Shown here: positions 8,506 through 17,257 of the stretch, in pieces
Layout of the letters: every line of letters begins with the position of its first letter
Numbering within the stretch: the first letter of the stretch is position 1
Assembly (NCBI GenBank): GCA_017413255.1
Contig: JAFPUC010000014.1
Location: forward strand, 101,419 to 165,418
Source: Aeriscardovia sp.
GTDB taxonomy: Bacteria; Actinomycetota; Actinomycetes; Actinomycetales; Bifidobacteriaceae
Direction of reading: 5' to 3'
DNA length: 64,000 nt
Position numbers and translations under genes: made by a program
The notes under the pieces: model-generated
Seen by the model: only the letters and a program-made list of their open reading frames with translations
Told to the model about the DNA's origin: nothing
Database searches by the model: none

Positions 8506-9765
8506 ATGCCCGATGAATTTGAATTTGATACGGTTATAAACCGCATGAATACCAATTCCGTGAAGTGGGACGTGCAAGAAGGCCAGCTCCCCATGACGAT
8601 CGCGGATATGGATTTTAAAACTTCTCCCGCCATCATAAGCGCTCTCGAGAAAAAAATCAGTACCAGGATCTACGGATACGAAATTCCGAAAGACGACTAC
8701 TACCAGTCCATAATCAGGTGGTGCGCTTCCAAGCACAACTGGGAACCGGCCAAGGAATGGATCTTGTACTGCAACGGTGTCATCCCCGCTATATCGGTAA
8801 TAATTCAGCGCCTAAGCAACGTAGGCGACAACATAGTAATGCTCACCCCGATTTGCAATGCCTATTTCAACGTCATCTTCGATAACGGCAGGCACGTGAT
8901 AGAAGTTCCTTTGGATTACGACGCTTCTGTAAACGAATACTCGATCAACTGGGATCTATTGGAAAATGCATTTTCCAACGGCCATGCATCCCTGATGCTT
9001 CTGGCCAATCCCGGCAACCCCACCGGGACCTGCTGGAAGCAAAGCGAGCTGACCACAATTTTGCGCATGGCCCACACGTACAACATAACCGTGGTGTGCG
9101 ATGAAATCTGGGGGGATCTGGTTTTGGAGCCCGGGCAAAGTTACGCCCCGATTCTCAGCCTCCCCAAAGACCTCACAAACGTAGCCATAATGCTTACCAG
9201 CACCTCAAAGACCTTCAACACCCCCGGCCTTCACTCTGCAAGCGTCATCATCCCCGACAGGGCGCTTAGAGAAATCTGCTCCAGAGGCTTTGCCATTGCG
9301 GACATAATTTCCCCGGGCACAACCTCCCTGCAAGGCACTATCGCAGCCTATCAAAAGTCAGACGACTGGGTGGCCGCCCTCAGGAACTACCTGTGGGGAA
9401 ACATTGATCACGCAAAGCAGTTCCTTTCTTCTACTATTCCGGAAATAAAGCCCGTTCCCTCTCAGGCCACATACCTCATGTGGCTGGACTGCAGCGCCCT
9501 CTTGGCCTCATCTAAAGGAAAGACTTCCAGAGATCTGGCCAACTATCTTAAAGAAGATACGGGGCTAATCCTTCTTTCCGGAGACAAGTTCCGAGGAAAT
9601 GGAAGGATGTTTTTGAGGATGAACGTGGCCTGCCCGCGCTCCAAACTTGACGATGCCCTCGGAAGGCTGCAAAAAGGCGTGAGCGATTTTCAAAGCGGCC
9701 TGGCTCCCGCCTCGGAGCGGAGGGAGACGCAGCCTTCAACCCAGAAGCCGGCTTCCTCAAATTAA
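8506..9765 (+). CDS. MalY/PatB-family PLP-dependent C-S lyase (cystathionine beta-lyase-like)
   Basis: A fold-type I pyridoxal-phosphate enzyme of 419 residues, likely cleaving the C-S bond of cystathionine or cysteine (methionine supply, or release of sulfide or thiols). Family marks are the N-terminal SVKWD and MTIADMDFKTSP segments, NPGNPTG for phosphate and substrate binding, the DEIWGDL motif with the PLP-contacting Asp, and the Schiff-base Lys in STSKTFNTPGL. GAGGTG precedes the ATG. The last 20 residues (SERRETQPSTQKP) are a low-complexity extension. Substrate choice between cystathionine and cysteine or cystine cannot be read from the sequence. Confidence 0.85.
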   Translation: MPDEFEFDTVINRMNTNSVKWDVQEGQLPMTIADMDFKTSPAIISALEKKISTRIYGYEIPKDDYYQSIIRWCASKHNWEPAKEWILYCNGVIPAISVIIQRLSNVGDNIVMLTPICNAYFNVIFDNGRHVIEVPLDYDASVNEYSINWDLLENAFSNGHASLMLLANPGNPTGTCWKQSELTTILRMAHTYNITVVCDEIWGDLVLEPGQSYAPILSLPKDLTNVAIMLTSTSKTFNTPGLHSASVIIPDRALREICSRGFAIADIISPGTTSLQGTIAAYQKSDDWVAALRNYLWGNIDHAKQFLSSTIPEIKPVPSQATYLMWLDCSALLASSKGKTSRDLANYLKEDTGLILLSGDKFRGNGRMFLRMNVACPRSKLDDALGRLQKGVSDFQSGLAPASERRETQPSTQKPASSN

Positions 9766-9822
9766 CCCTCATTTCCTTTCCTTCGCTTTATCGTTTAGCC
9801 TCTTACTTGCTTAAAGGAGTCT

Positions 9823-12075
9823 ATGCCCAGAACTATTGAAGAAATTCTTGATGACTTAAATCCCCAACAAAGAGAAGCCGTAACCTACCAGGGAAAATAT
9901 CTGCTCGTCTCGGCAGGCGCCGGGAGCGGAAAAACCAGGGTGCTTACCCGACGCATCGCCTATGAGCTTTTGATGGGGGAAGCTGAAGCGCGCAACTTTA
10001 TGGCCATCACCTTCACCAATAAAGCCGCCAACGAAATGAAAGAGAGATTAAAGTCTCTCGTAGGTCCGAGCGCGGGTTATATGCAGATTTCAACTTTCCA
10101 CTCCGCCTGCGCAAGGCTTTTGAGAATGTATCCCGCTTCCGTAGGACTGGATAAAAACTTTGCAATTTATGACGATGATGCCAAATCAAAGGCCTTGAGC
10201 CAGATCGTTTCCAAAATGGGATTTACTTCCGAAGTGAATAAGGAATGCAAATCCCAGAAGAAATGGATCTCAAAGTGCAAAAACAGAGGGATAAGCTGGG
10301 AGTCCGTTTTTGAAGATCTGGGCCTAAACCGCGGAGCAGAGTACATCCAGAAAATGCCATGGAACACGAGAAGCGCCATAATTTACAGGGACTATGAAAG
10401 GGAGCTGGCCAAAGATAATGCCGTCGACTTTGACGACTTAATTTCCAAGGCCGCAGAACTTTTGGAAAAAGACAAGGAAGTTAGGGAAAGGCTGCAAGGA
10501 AGGTTTACCAGAATTTTTGTAGACGAGTACCAGGACACCAATCCCGCCCAGTACAAACTCATAAGGCTTTTGGCTTCCCCCCAAGCTTATGTCACGGTGG
10601 TAGGAGATTCCGATCAGTCCATATACGCCTTCAGGGGCTCCGATGTTTCCATCATCCGCAATTTCACCAATGACTTTAAAGGCTCAAAGACTGTGCTTTT
10701 GGAGCAAAACTACCGCTCCACCCCCGACATCCTTGCCGTGGCCAACAGCGTGATAAAGCACAATCCGAAAAGAATTGACAAAAAGCTCTGGACAAAAAAC
10801 GAAAAAGGGAAAGCTGTGGAACTGGTGGAGTGCGAGAGCGAAATGCAAGAGGCCGACTTTGTCGCCTCTACCATTGAAGATCTCCACTCTTCGGGAACTT
10901 CTTACTCCGATTTTGCCGTCCTGTACAGAAATAACGATCTTTCAGAGCCCGTGGAAAAAAAGCTGGTGGCAAGGGGAATTTTCTACCAAATAAGGGGAGG
11001 AAAGAAATTCTATGACAGAAAGGAAGTAAAAGACGCCATAGCTTACCTGACTTCAGTTATAAATCCGAAAGACGACGTAAGCCTGCTTAGGATTATAAAC
11101 ACTCCGGCAAGAGGCATCGGAAAAACCAGCCAGGAAAAGTTGACAGAATACGCCATGCAAAAAGGCATACACCTCCAGGAGGCCCTTAAGGATCCGGAAG
11201 GCGTCATAAAGCCTGCCGTTGGACGGGCATGTAAAGAGCTGGCGGCAAAACTTGGCAGGTGGAGGAGCCTTTCTTCCTCCATTTCCCTTAGCGGATTTGT
11301 CAAAGAGGTGGTAGAAGAATCGGGCCTGTTGGATGAAAAAAACGAAAATAGGGAAGAGAGAAACAAGAACCTCTACCAGCTTTGCTCAGCTGCAGAAGAA
11401 ATGGAAATCCAAGATCCGCAAGCTTCCATTGTCGATTTTTTGGAACACGTTTCATTAATGCAGGCGGGAGGGGAGGCTGGAAGCGAAAAGGAGGCCGTGA
11501 GCCTCATGACTATCCACTCCGCCAAAGGTCTGGAATTTCCGATAGTTTTCGTAATAGGGATGGAAGAGGGAATTTTCCCCCCTTCAAATGCCACTTCCAA
11601 GGATGAAGAAGAGGAACGCAGGCTGGCATATGTCGCCATTACCCGGGCCAAAAAGATTCTCTTTCTTACATATGCCGATGAAAGATTCCTCTTCGGCAAG
11701 CGCGAGAATCGAATCCGCAGCCGCTTTTTGGATGAAATCCCGCCTAAACTTTTGGAAGAAAAGGAAGGGGGATTTAGCTCTTACTCTGGCTTTGGAAGGC
11801 GCTACAAAAAGCGCAACTCCCCTTCATACGATTCCCTGTTTTCAGAAAATTCTCCCTTCCTTAGGGAAAGGGAGCTAAAGGCCCGTAAAGAGCCGGGAGG
11901 AGAAGAAAAGGGACAGCTCATCCCGGGGGCGTACGTAATCCACAAAACCATGGGACTTGGAACAGTGCAGAAAGTCTTTTTCACCCCTACCGGAATGAAT
12001 GTGAAGATTAATTTCAAAGGCTACGGCGCAATTTGCTTCCCCGCTTCCGACAAATCCCTGGAAATTTTGGACTGA
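9823..12075 (+). CDS. pcrA: UvrD/Rep-family ATP-dependent DNA helicase PcrA
   Basis: An SF1A 3'-5' helicase of 750 residues for repair and replication restart. Motifs in order are Walker A AGAGSGKT at 31-38, motif Ia TFTNKAANEM, motif II DEYQD, motif III GDSDQSIYAFRG, motif IV LEQNYRS, motif V TIHSAKGLEF and motif VI YVAITRAKK. The C-terminus ends in the small Tudor-like domain seen in PcrA/UvrD (GAYVIHKTMGLGTV...), which binds RNA polymerase. AAAGGAG precedes the ATG. It is shorter than the two-domain actinobacterial UvrD2 and best matches PcrA/UvrD1. Confidence 0.95.
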   Translation: MPRTIEEILDDLNPQQREAVTYQGKYLLVSAGAGSGKTRVLTRRIAYELLMGEAEARNFMAITFTNKAANEMKERLKSLVGPSAGYMQISTFHSACARLLRMYPASVGLDKNFAIYDDDAKSKALSQIVSKMGFTSEVNKECKSQKKWISKCKNRGISWESVFEDLGLNRGAEYIQKMPWNTRSAIIYRDYERELAKDNAVDFDDLISKAAELLEKDKEVRERLQGRFTRIFVDEYQDTNPAQYKLIRLLASPQAYVTVVGDSDQSIYAFRGSDVSIIRNFTNDFKGSKTVLLEQNYRSTPDILAVANSVIKHNPKRIDKKLWTKNEKGKAVELVECESEMQEADFVASTIEDLHSSGTSYSDFAVLYRNNDLSEPVEKKLVARGIFYQIRGGKKFYDRKEVKDAIAYLTSVINPKDDVSLLRIINTPARGIGKTSQEKLTEYAMQKGIHLQEALKDPEGVIKPAVGRACKELAAKLGRWRSLSSSISLSGFVKEVVEESGLLDEKNENREERNKNLYQLCSAAEEMEIQDPQASIVDFLEHVSLMQAGGEAGSEKEAVSLMTIHSAKGLEFPIVFVIGMEEGIFPPSNATSKDEEEERRLAYVAITRAKKILFLTYADERFLFGKRENRIRSRFLDEIPPKLLEEKEGGFSSYSGFGRRYKKRNSPSYDSLFSENSPFLRERELKARKEPGGEEKGQLIPGAYVIHKTMGLGTVQKVFFTPTGMNVKINFKGYGAICFPASDKSLEILD

Positions 12076-12188
12076 TGTCGAAAAAAGCCTGTAGAATGGC
12101 ATTCGACTTACCGTCCGGAGCCTTAGCCCATAAGTTGGCCGGCTCAAAAGCAATTTGCAGTTCGTTTTATACGACGGAAAGAGGATAG

Positions 12189-12815
12189 ATGACGAGCATA
12201 CAGCGTTCTCGCAGGCAAGTGCGCCTTTCAAGGGCTCTGGGAATAGCCCTGACCCCCAAGGCTCAAAAGTATTTTGAAAAAAGGCCCTATGTTCCGGGCG
12301 AACACGGAAGGGGCAAGAAGAGGGCGGAATCCGATTACGCCGTCCGTCTTAAGGAAAAGCAGCGTCTGCGCGCCCAGTACGATTTGTCGGAAAAGCAGCT
12401 TTCAGACACCTATAAGAAGGCCACCCACACCAAGGGCCAGACCGGCGAAGCTATGATAGCTTCCCTCGAATCTAGGCTAGATTCCCTTGTCCTCAGGGCC
12501 ACTTTCGCCAGGACCATGGCCCAGGCCAGGCAGTTTGTAGATCACCGCCACATTCTGGTAGACGGCTCCATAGTAGACAGGCCCAGCTATAAGGTAAAGC
12601 CCGGCCAAGTGATACAGGTAAAGCCCAAGAGCCAGCTAATTTCCCCCTTCAGGGCTGCGGCAGAGGGCGTAAACCAGGAAGTGCTTCCAAAGGTGCCCGG
12701 ATACCTGGACGTAGATCTTGCCCAGCTCAAGGCCACCCTCGTCAGCGTGCCTGATACTGCCAGCGTTCCCATCCAGGTAAATATTCAGTACGTGGTTGAG
12801 TACTACGCCAGGTAG
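12189..12815 (+). CDS. rpsD: 30S ribosomal protein S4
   Basis: Primary assembly protein of the small subunit, 208 residues. The S4 RNA-binding domain spans about residues 97-160 (SRLDSLVLRATFARTMAQAR, then VDHRHILVDG). The N-terminal region lacks the four zinc-binding cysteines, so this is the cysteine-free paralogue form common in actinobacteria. AGAGGATAG precedes the ATG. A strong hairpin terminator follows at once, so the gene forms its own transcription unit, apart from the alpha operon where S4 sits in many other bacteria. Confidence 0.97.
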   Translation: MTSIQRSRRQVRLSRALGIALTPKAQKYFEKRPYVPGEHGRGKKRAESDYAVRLKEKQRLRAQYDLSEKQLSDTYKKATHTKGQTGEAMIASLESRLDSLVLRATFARTMAQARQFVDHRHILVDGSIVDRPSYKVKPGQVIQVKPKSQLISPFRAAAEGVNQEVLPKVPGYLDVDLAQLKATLVSVPDTASVPIQVNIQYVVEYYAR

Positions 12816-12831
12816 CTTTTAATTTTTTTGC

Positions 12832-12857
12832 ATGGCATCCCAAGGGATGCCATTTCT
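12832..12857 (+). terminator. rho-independent terminator of rpsD
   Basis: A perfect inverted repeat, ATGGCATCCC - AA - GGGATGCCAT (12832-12853), is followed by TTTCTTT. It lies 16 bases after the rpsD stop codon. Confidence 0.85.
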
Positions 12858-12858
12858 T

Positions 12859-12864
12859 TATAAT
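12859..12864 (+). promoter_or_regulatory. -10 box for a leaderless transcript
   Basis: A perfect TATAAT lies only 7 bases before the ATG at 12872, and no Shine-Dalgarno sequence is present. Transcription would begin at or next to the A of the start codon, giving a leaderless mRNA. The -35 region falls inside the rpsD terminator stem. Confidence 0.6.
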
Positions 12865-12871
12865 CGAATAC

Positions 12872-13522
12872 ATGAAAGTACGCCTGTATATGGTCCGTCA
12901 CGGTCAGACCTATTTCAACCGCTATGGAAAGCTTCAAGGCTGGAGCGAGGCTCCGCTTACCCCTGAAGGGGAGCGGCAGTGCAGACAAACCGCTGAAATT
13001 ATGAAAGGGGCCGGGTTTTGTGCGGCTTTTTCTTCCGATCTCAGGCGTGCCCAGGACAGTTTGAAAATAGAGCTTTCCTGCATGGGCTTAGAGGTGCCCA
13101 CAAAAAGCTTTAAAGGCCTGAGGGAAGAATTTTTCGGATTTTTTGAGGGATTTGATCTCTCAGAAGCGTGGGTAATGGCAGGAGCCAAAAAAGGCATCAA
13201 GACATTCAAAGAAGCCCTGGAAAAGTACGGAGTAGACGAAACTATAGATCTTATGAAAGAGGCAGATCCGTTTTCGGATGCAGAAGGAAGCGCGGAATAC
13301 TGGGAAAGGGTGCAAGAGGGCTACAGGCAGGCCGCCCTGTGGCTAGAATCCGTAAATCCCTCCGGCCCCGTGCTCCAGGTAGGACATGGGACTACTATTT
13401 TGAACCTTTTGAGGAAAAACGGGAGCCTGAGAACGGAACGGCCCGCCAACGGGGAAATTTTTAAATGCATTTTCGATACCGAAGCGGATTTCGAGCACTG
13501 CCTGTCCTTTGAGGCCTTATAG
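12872..13522 (+). CDS. histidine phosphatase family protein (phosphoglycerate-mutase-like)
   Basis: A 216-residue member of the branch-1 histidine phosphatases. The phospho-accepting His is in MVRHGQTYFN (His at about residue 10), the second catalytic pair is SSDLRRAQ, an acidic LREEFFGFFEG segment supplies the proton donor, and the last catalytic His is in VGHGTTI. A substrate (phosphoglycerate, a sugar phosphate or another phosphomonoester) cannot be assigned. The ATG has no ribosome-binding site, but a TATAAT lies 7 bases upstream, suggesting leaderless translation. Confidence 0.85.
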   Translation: MKVRLYMVRHGQTYFNRYGKLQGWSEAPLTPEGERQCRQTAEIMKGAGFCAAFSSDLRRAQDSLKIELSCMGLEVPTKSFKGLREEFFGFFEGFDLSEAWVMAGAKKGIKTFKEALEKYGVDETIDLMKEADPFSDAEGSAEYWERVQEGYRQAALWLESVNPSGPVLQVGHGTTILNLLRKNGSLRTERPANGEIFKCIFDTEADFEHCLSFEAL

Positions 13523-13537
13523 GAAATAGGAGGAATT

Positions 13538-13927
13538 ATGAGCATAGGCGCCATAGCAGGGCTGATAGTGGCTATAGCGTTTGCCGTGATCGCAGGCGTT
13601 TTAATCTACCCTATGGTGCGCCTGGGTCGTCTCTTTGACGCAATCGCAAAAACCGTCAAAGACGCGGGAGACGAAGTAATGCCCGTTATAAAACAGGGCA
13701 ACGAGGCCGTGGGGGAGATAAACAAGACTCTTTCGGATGTAAACTCCATAACGGACTCTGTAAAGTATACGGCCCAAAATGCGGCAGCACTTGGCAACCT
13801 CTACACTTCACTTCTTGGAAAGCCCATTATCAAGGCGGCTTCCTTCCTCTACGCCCTAAGGAAGGCCTCGGCTTCTTTCATGAAAAAGGGAAAGGCTAAG
13901 AAGGCGGCCCCGGAGGAGAAAAAGTGA
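13538..13927 (+). CDS. DUF948 membrane protein
   Basis: A 129-residue protein with an N-terminal membrane helix (residues 3-26). An amphipathic helical region with regular heptad-like spacing follows (DAIAKTVKDAGDEVMPVIKQG...EINKTLSDVNSI), then a Lys-rich tail. This is the DUF948 architecture: a membrane-tethered coiled coil of unknown function that in actinobacteria regularly precedes alaS. GGAGGAATT precedes the ATG, a strong ribosome-binding site. The stop overlaps the next gene by four bases. Confidence 0.85.
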   Translation: MSIGAIAGLIVAIAFAVIAGVLIYPMVRLGRLFDAIAKTVKDAGDEVMPVIKQGNEAVGEINKTLSDVNSITDSVKYTAQNAAALGNLYTSLLGKPIIKAASFLYALRKASASFMKKGKAKKAAPEEKK

Positions 13928-14148
13928 AAAAACTCTTTTACTTTTCCCTGGGGGTCACTATAGGCGTCATTATGGTTTCCAAAGCTAGAGCATATGTAAA
14001 AAACAAACTTCCTGAAGGCGCTTCTTCCTTCCTGTTTTCGGATGAGGGGAACCTTCCGGCCACCACGCTGCAGGCCCTTCTTCAGGAATTTTCCCTAGCT
14101 ATGGAGGAAAAAGAAAAACAACTGGCGGATAAGTTTTTAAATAAGTAA
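13924..14148 (+). CDS. small conserved-context membrane protein
   Basis: A 74-residue protein starting at a GTG that overlaps the DUF948 stop (GTGA). One N-terminal hydrophobic segment (about residues 4-21, FYFSLGVTIGVIMVSKA) is followed by a charged cytoplasmic helix. It sits between the DUF948 gene and alaS, a position where actinobacteria often carry a small membrane protein. The function is unknown; co-translation with DUF948 suggests a common complex. Confidence 0.75.
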   Translation: MKKLFYFSLGVTIGVIMVSKARAYVKNKLPEGASSFLFSDEGNLPATTLQALLQEFSLAMEEKEKQLADKFLNK

Positions 14149-14159
14149 CCGGAGCCTAT

Positions 14160-16820
14160 ATGAAAACAAGCGAGATCGCAGACAGATTCTTAAATTACTT
14201 TGAAAAGCGCGGGCATCTTATAAAACCCTCAGCCTCTTTGGTCTCTTCCAACCCTACGACGCTTTTCACAATAGCAGGCATGATTCCTTTCATCCCCTAC
14301 CTTCTAGGGGAAGAAAAGCCAGAATCCAAGAGAATGGCCAGCCTGCAAAAATGCGTGAGGACTTTAGACATAGATGAAGTCGGGAAGACTACGCGCCATG
14401 GCACTTTCTTTCAGATGCTGGGAAACTTTTCCTTTGGAGATTACTTCAAAAAAGAAGCCATAGGCTGGGCCTGGGATCTTTTAACTTCCCCTCTGGAAGA
14501 AGGGGGATACGGAATCGAAAAAGACAGGCTCTTCATCACGGTCTTTAAAGATGACGAAGAATCCAAAGAGGCTTGGAAAAATTTGGGTGTGCAAGAAAGC
14601 CACATCCAAAGCCTGGGGATGGAAGACAATTTCTGGACCACGGGGGGGCCGGGGCCGGGCGGACCTTGCTCTGAAATCTTTTTGGATCAGGGTCCTGAAT
14701 ACGGAGAAGCTTCAGGCCCTGCCGGAAACGAAAAGCGCTACATAGAAATTTGGGACCTCGTATTTGAAAATTACGAAGTTGACAACGTACAGTCAAAGAC
14801 CAATCTTCACATCGCGGGAGAACTTAAAAATAAAAATATAGATACCGGGATGGGCTTGGAAAGGCTAAGTTACCTCCTTAACGGGAAAAAGAACATTTAT
14901 GAGATAGACGAAGTGTTTCCCGTAATAGAAGCCTGCGAACTGCTCTCCGGAAAAAACTACGGATCCGACCCCGTTTCCGACACCCATATGAGAATCGTGG
15001 CAGATCACGTAAGAAGCGCCATGATGATAATGGCCGACGGAGTGAAGCCTTCAAACCTCGCAAGGGGATATGTGCTTAGGAGGCTTTTGAGGCGCTCTAT
15101 AAGGTCTCTTTCGCTCCTTGGAGCCCCGGACAGGATTCTTTTGCCAGAGCTCATGGGGGTATCTCAAAAAGCGATGAAGAAAGAGTATCCGGAACTGGAA
15201 AACAAGATCTCATCCATTCAGGCCGAAGCCGAAAAGGAAGAAGAAATATTTAGGCGCACTCTGGAGCGGGGAAGCGACATGCTCTCCTCTGCTATCCAAA
15301 AGGCAAAGTCCGAAAAGAAGGAAAAGATTGACGGAAAGGCCGCCTTCCAGCTTCACGACACTTTTGGCTTTCCGATAGAGCTGACGCGCGAAATTGCCAA
15401 AGAAAGCGGGCTGGAAGTAGACGAAGAGGGATTTAAGGCCCAAATGGCCATCCAAAAGGGAAGGGCCCGCCAGGACGCGGTAACGAAGAGGCACAACGTA
15501 GATGTGGCGGTGTACGACGAGGCAAAAAAGAGGCTTAAAGAAGAGCAACAGTTTACGGGCTACCAAACCCTCTCTTCTTCGGGCACGGTGCTGGAAATCC
15601 TTTCCGAAAAAGGCCCTGTGGAAAAAGCCGGCAAGGGAGAGACGGTGGATCTCATTTTGGACTCCTCCAGCTTCTATTTTGAAAGGGGAGGGCAGCTTGC
15701 CGACAGGGGAGAAATCATTTCCCCCACAGGGGTTTGCGAGGTGCTCGACGTCCAGCAGCCCGTAAAGGGCCTGACCGTTCACCACTGCAAAGTGGAAGAT
15801 GGAGAGATTCTGGCAGGGCAGAAAGTAGACACCCTTGTGGAGGAAGAAAGGAGGAAGGCCCTGGCCAGAAGCCACACCGCCACCCACATCCTCCACCAGT
15901 CCATAAGGGAAGTTTTAGGTCCCGATGCAGTTCAAAGCGGAAGCGTAGTTGATGCAGACTACTTAAGCTTTGACTACAAATCAGACAGGGCCCCTTCCAA
16001 AGAAGAACTGTTTGCCATAGAAAAGATGGTAAACATGAAGATAATGGAGGACCTGCCCGTAAAAGCCGAGCAAATGCCCCTCGAAAAAGCCATAGAGGAA
16101 GGGGCGATGCATCTCTTTTCCGACAAATACTCCCCCATCGTCCGAGTGGTCTCTATTGGCGAAGACGGGTGGAGCAAAGAGCTGTGTGGGGGAACCCACC
16201 TTTATTCCACAGGGAAGGCAGGGCAGTTTATTATAGTCTCCGAATTTTCAAATGGGGCCGGAATCAGAAGGATAGACGCCTTTGTGGGAAAAAAGGCTTA
16301 TCTTCAAAACCGCCTGAACCACCGGACGGTGAAGAATCTGGCTTCGATTATGAGCTGCCTTCCCCAAGAGCTCGAGACTAAGGCATCCGGGCTGCTTTCA
16401 GGCCTTAAAAGCGCGCAGAAAGAACTTTCAGGCTTTAAGGAAGAAAAGGTGGAGGCAAAGATAAAAGATCTGGCGGCATCAGGAAAGAGCGTCTTTGTAG
16501 AAGACATGGGGCGCGATATTTCCATAGATCTTCTTAGGAAAGCCGCTACAAGCCTCATGTCGAAAATGCAAAATAAGGCGGCCTGCTGCTTTTTGTACGG
16601 CATTTCCTTTTCGGCCCCAATAGTGGTGGCCGCTTCCAACAAGCTGGCGATCGCAGAAGGAATCAAAGCAAACGACCTCGTAAGGGCTTTTTGCTTGGCC
16701 ATAAAGGGCGGGGGCGGAGGCAGTGCAGCTTTTGCCCAGGGCGGCGGAAAAGAGGACCAGAACGTCAAAGAGGGAGTGAAGGCCGTGAAGGCAATGCTGG
16801 AAGCGCTTAAGGCCCAATGA
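14160..16820 (+). CDS. alaS: alanyl-tRNA synthetase
   Basis: Class II aminoacyl-tRNA synthetase charging tRNA-Ala, 886 residues. The N-terminal catalytic domain has TTLFTIAGMIPF, KCVRTLDIDEVG and MLGNFSFGDYF. The editing domain carries HTATHILH and the zinc-site ELCGGTH, which hydrolyse mischarged Ser/Gly-tRNA. A C-terminal coiled coil and a DHHA1-type domain follow, with the glycine-rich KGGGGGSAAFAQGGG loop. GGAG precedes the ATG. The stop overlaps ruvX (ATGA). Confidence 0.97.
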   Translation: MKTSEIADRFLNYFEKRGHLIKPSASLVSSNPTTLFTIAGMIPFIPYLLGEEKPESKRMASLQKCVRTLDIDEVGKTTRHGTFFQMLGNFSFGDYFKKEAIGWAWDLLTSPLEEGGYGIEKDRLFITVFKDDEESKEAWKNLGVQESHIQSLGMEDNFWTTGGPGPGGPCSEIFLDQGPEYGEASGPAGNEKRYIEIWDLVFENYEVDNVQSKTNLHIAGELKNKNIDTGMGLERLSYLLNGKKNIYEIDEVFPVIEACELLSGKNYGSDPVSDTHMRIVADHVRSAMMIMADGVKPSNLARGYVLRRLLRRSIRSLSLLGAPDRILLPELMGVSQKAMKKEYPELENKISSIQAEAEKEEEIFRRTLERGSDMLSSAIQKAKSEKKEKIDGKAAFQLHDTFGFPIELTREIAKESGLEVDEEGFKAQMAIQKGRARQDAVTKRHNVDVAVYDEAKKRLKEEQQFTGYQTLSSSGTVLEILSEKGPVEKAGKGETVDLILDSSSFYFERGGQLADRGEIISPTGVCEVLDVQQPVKGLTVHHCKVEDGEILAGQKVDTLVEEERRKALARSHTATHILHQSIREVLGPDAVQSGSVVDADYLSFDYKSDRAPSKEELFAIEKMVNMKIMEDLPVKAEQMPLEKAIEEGAMHLFSDKYSPIVRVVSIGEDGWSKELCGGTHLYSTGKAGQFIIVSEFSNGAGIRRIDAFVGKKAYLQNRLNHRTVKNLASIMSCLPQELETKASGLLSGLKSAQKELSGFKEEKVEAKIKDLAASGKSVFVEDMGRDISIDLLRKAATSLMSKMQNKAACCFLYGISFSAPIVVAASNKLAIAEGIKANDLVRAFCLAIKGGGGGSAAFAQGGGKEDQNVKEGVKAVKAMLEALKAQ

Positions 16821-17257
16821 AATGCATGGGGGTCGATTTAGGCCATAAAAGAATTGGCCTGGCCCTTGGGGAGAGCGAAGCCCAGGTGGCATGGCCCTTA
16901 AAGACTGTGCGGGTGGAAGGAGATCCCTTTTTCGCGTTAGACGAGATTGCCCGGATAGCCAAAGAAAATGGCGTGCAGTTTGTAGCCGTAGGGCTCCCCT
17001 TGAATATGGACGGATCTGTCGGACCCTCCGCAAAAGCGGCCCTGCGCTGGAAAAAAGCCTTTGAAAAGAGAGTTTCCTGCAAGGTGGTAACGAGCGATGA
17101 AAGGCTGACTACCACGGGGGCTCACCGGCAGCTCGAGTCGCTTGGAATGAAGGCCAAAAATCACATGAGGGTGGTGGATCAGCTTTCGGCCGTCATGATC
17201 CTGCAGTCTGCAATGGAGAAGGAAGAGGGAAGGAACAGCGGTGAGCCTGGAAAGTGA
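16817..17257 (+). CDS. ruvX: Holliday junction resolvase-like protein RuvX (YqgF)
   Basis: A 146-residue RNase H-fold nuclease of the YqgF/RuvX family, implicated in pre-16S rRNA 5' maturation and in recombination. The catalytic Asp is in MGVDLGHKRIGLAL, the second acidic cluster follows FVAVGLPLNMDG, and the C-terminal DERLTT and DQLSAVMILQ motifs carry the remaining acidic residues. The ATG overlaps the alaS stop, and its own end overlaps mltG by 17 bases, so the three genes form one translationally coupled operon. Confidence 0.92.
   Translation: MKCMGVDLGHKRIGLALGESEAQVAWPLKTVRVEGDPFFALDEIARIAKENGVQFVAVGLPLNMDGSVGPSAKAALRWKKAFEKRVSCKVVTSDERLTTTGAHRQLESLGMKAKNHMRVVDQLSAVMILQSAMEKEEGRNSGEPGK

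Noticed and set aside
15210..15896. A 228-codon open frame antisense to alaS
   Set aside because: Antisense shadow of alaS with low-quality composition (many Phe/Leu from Lys/Glu codons).
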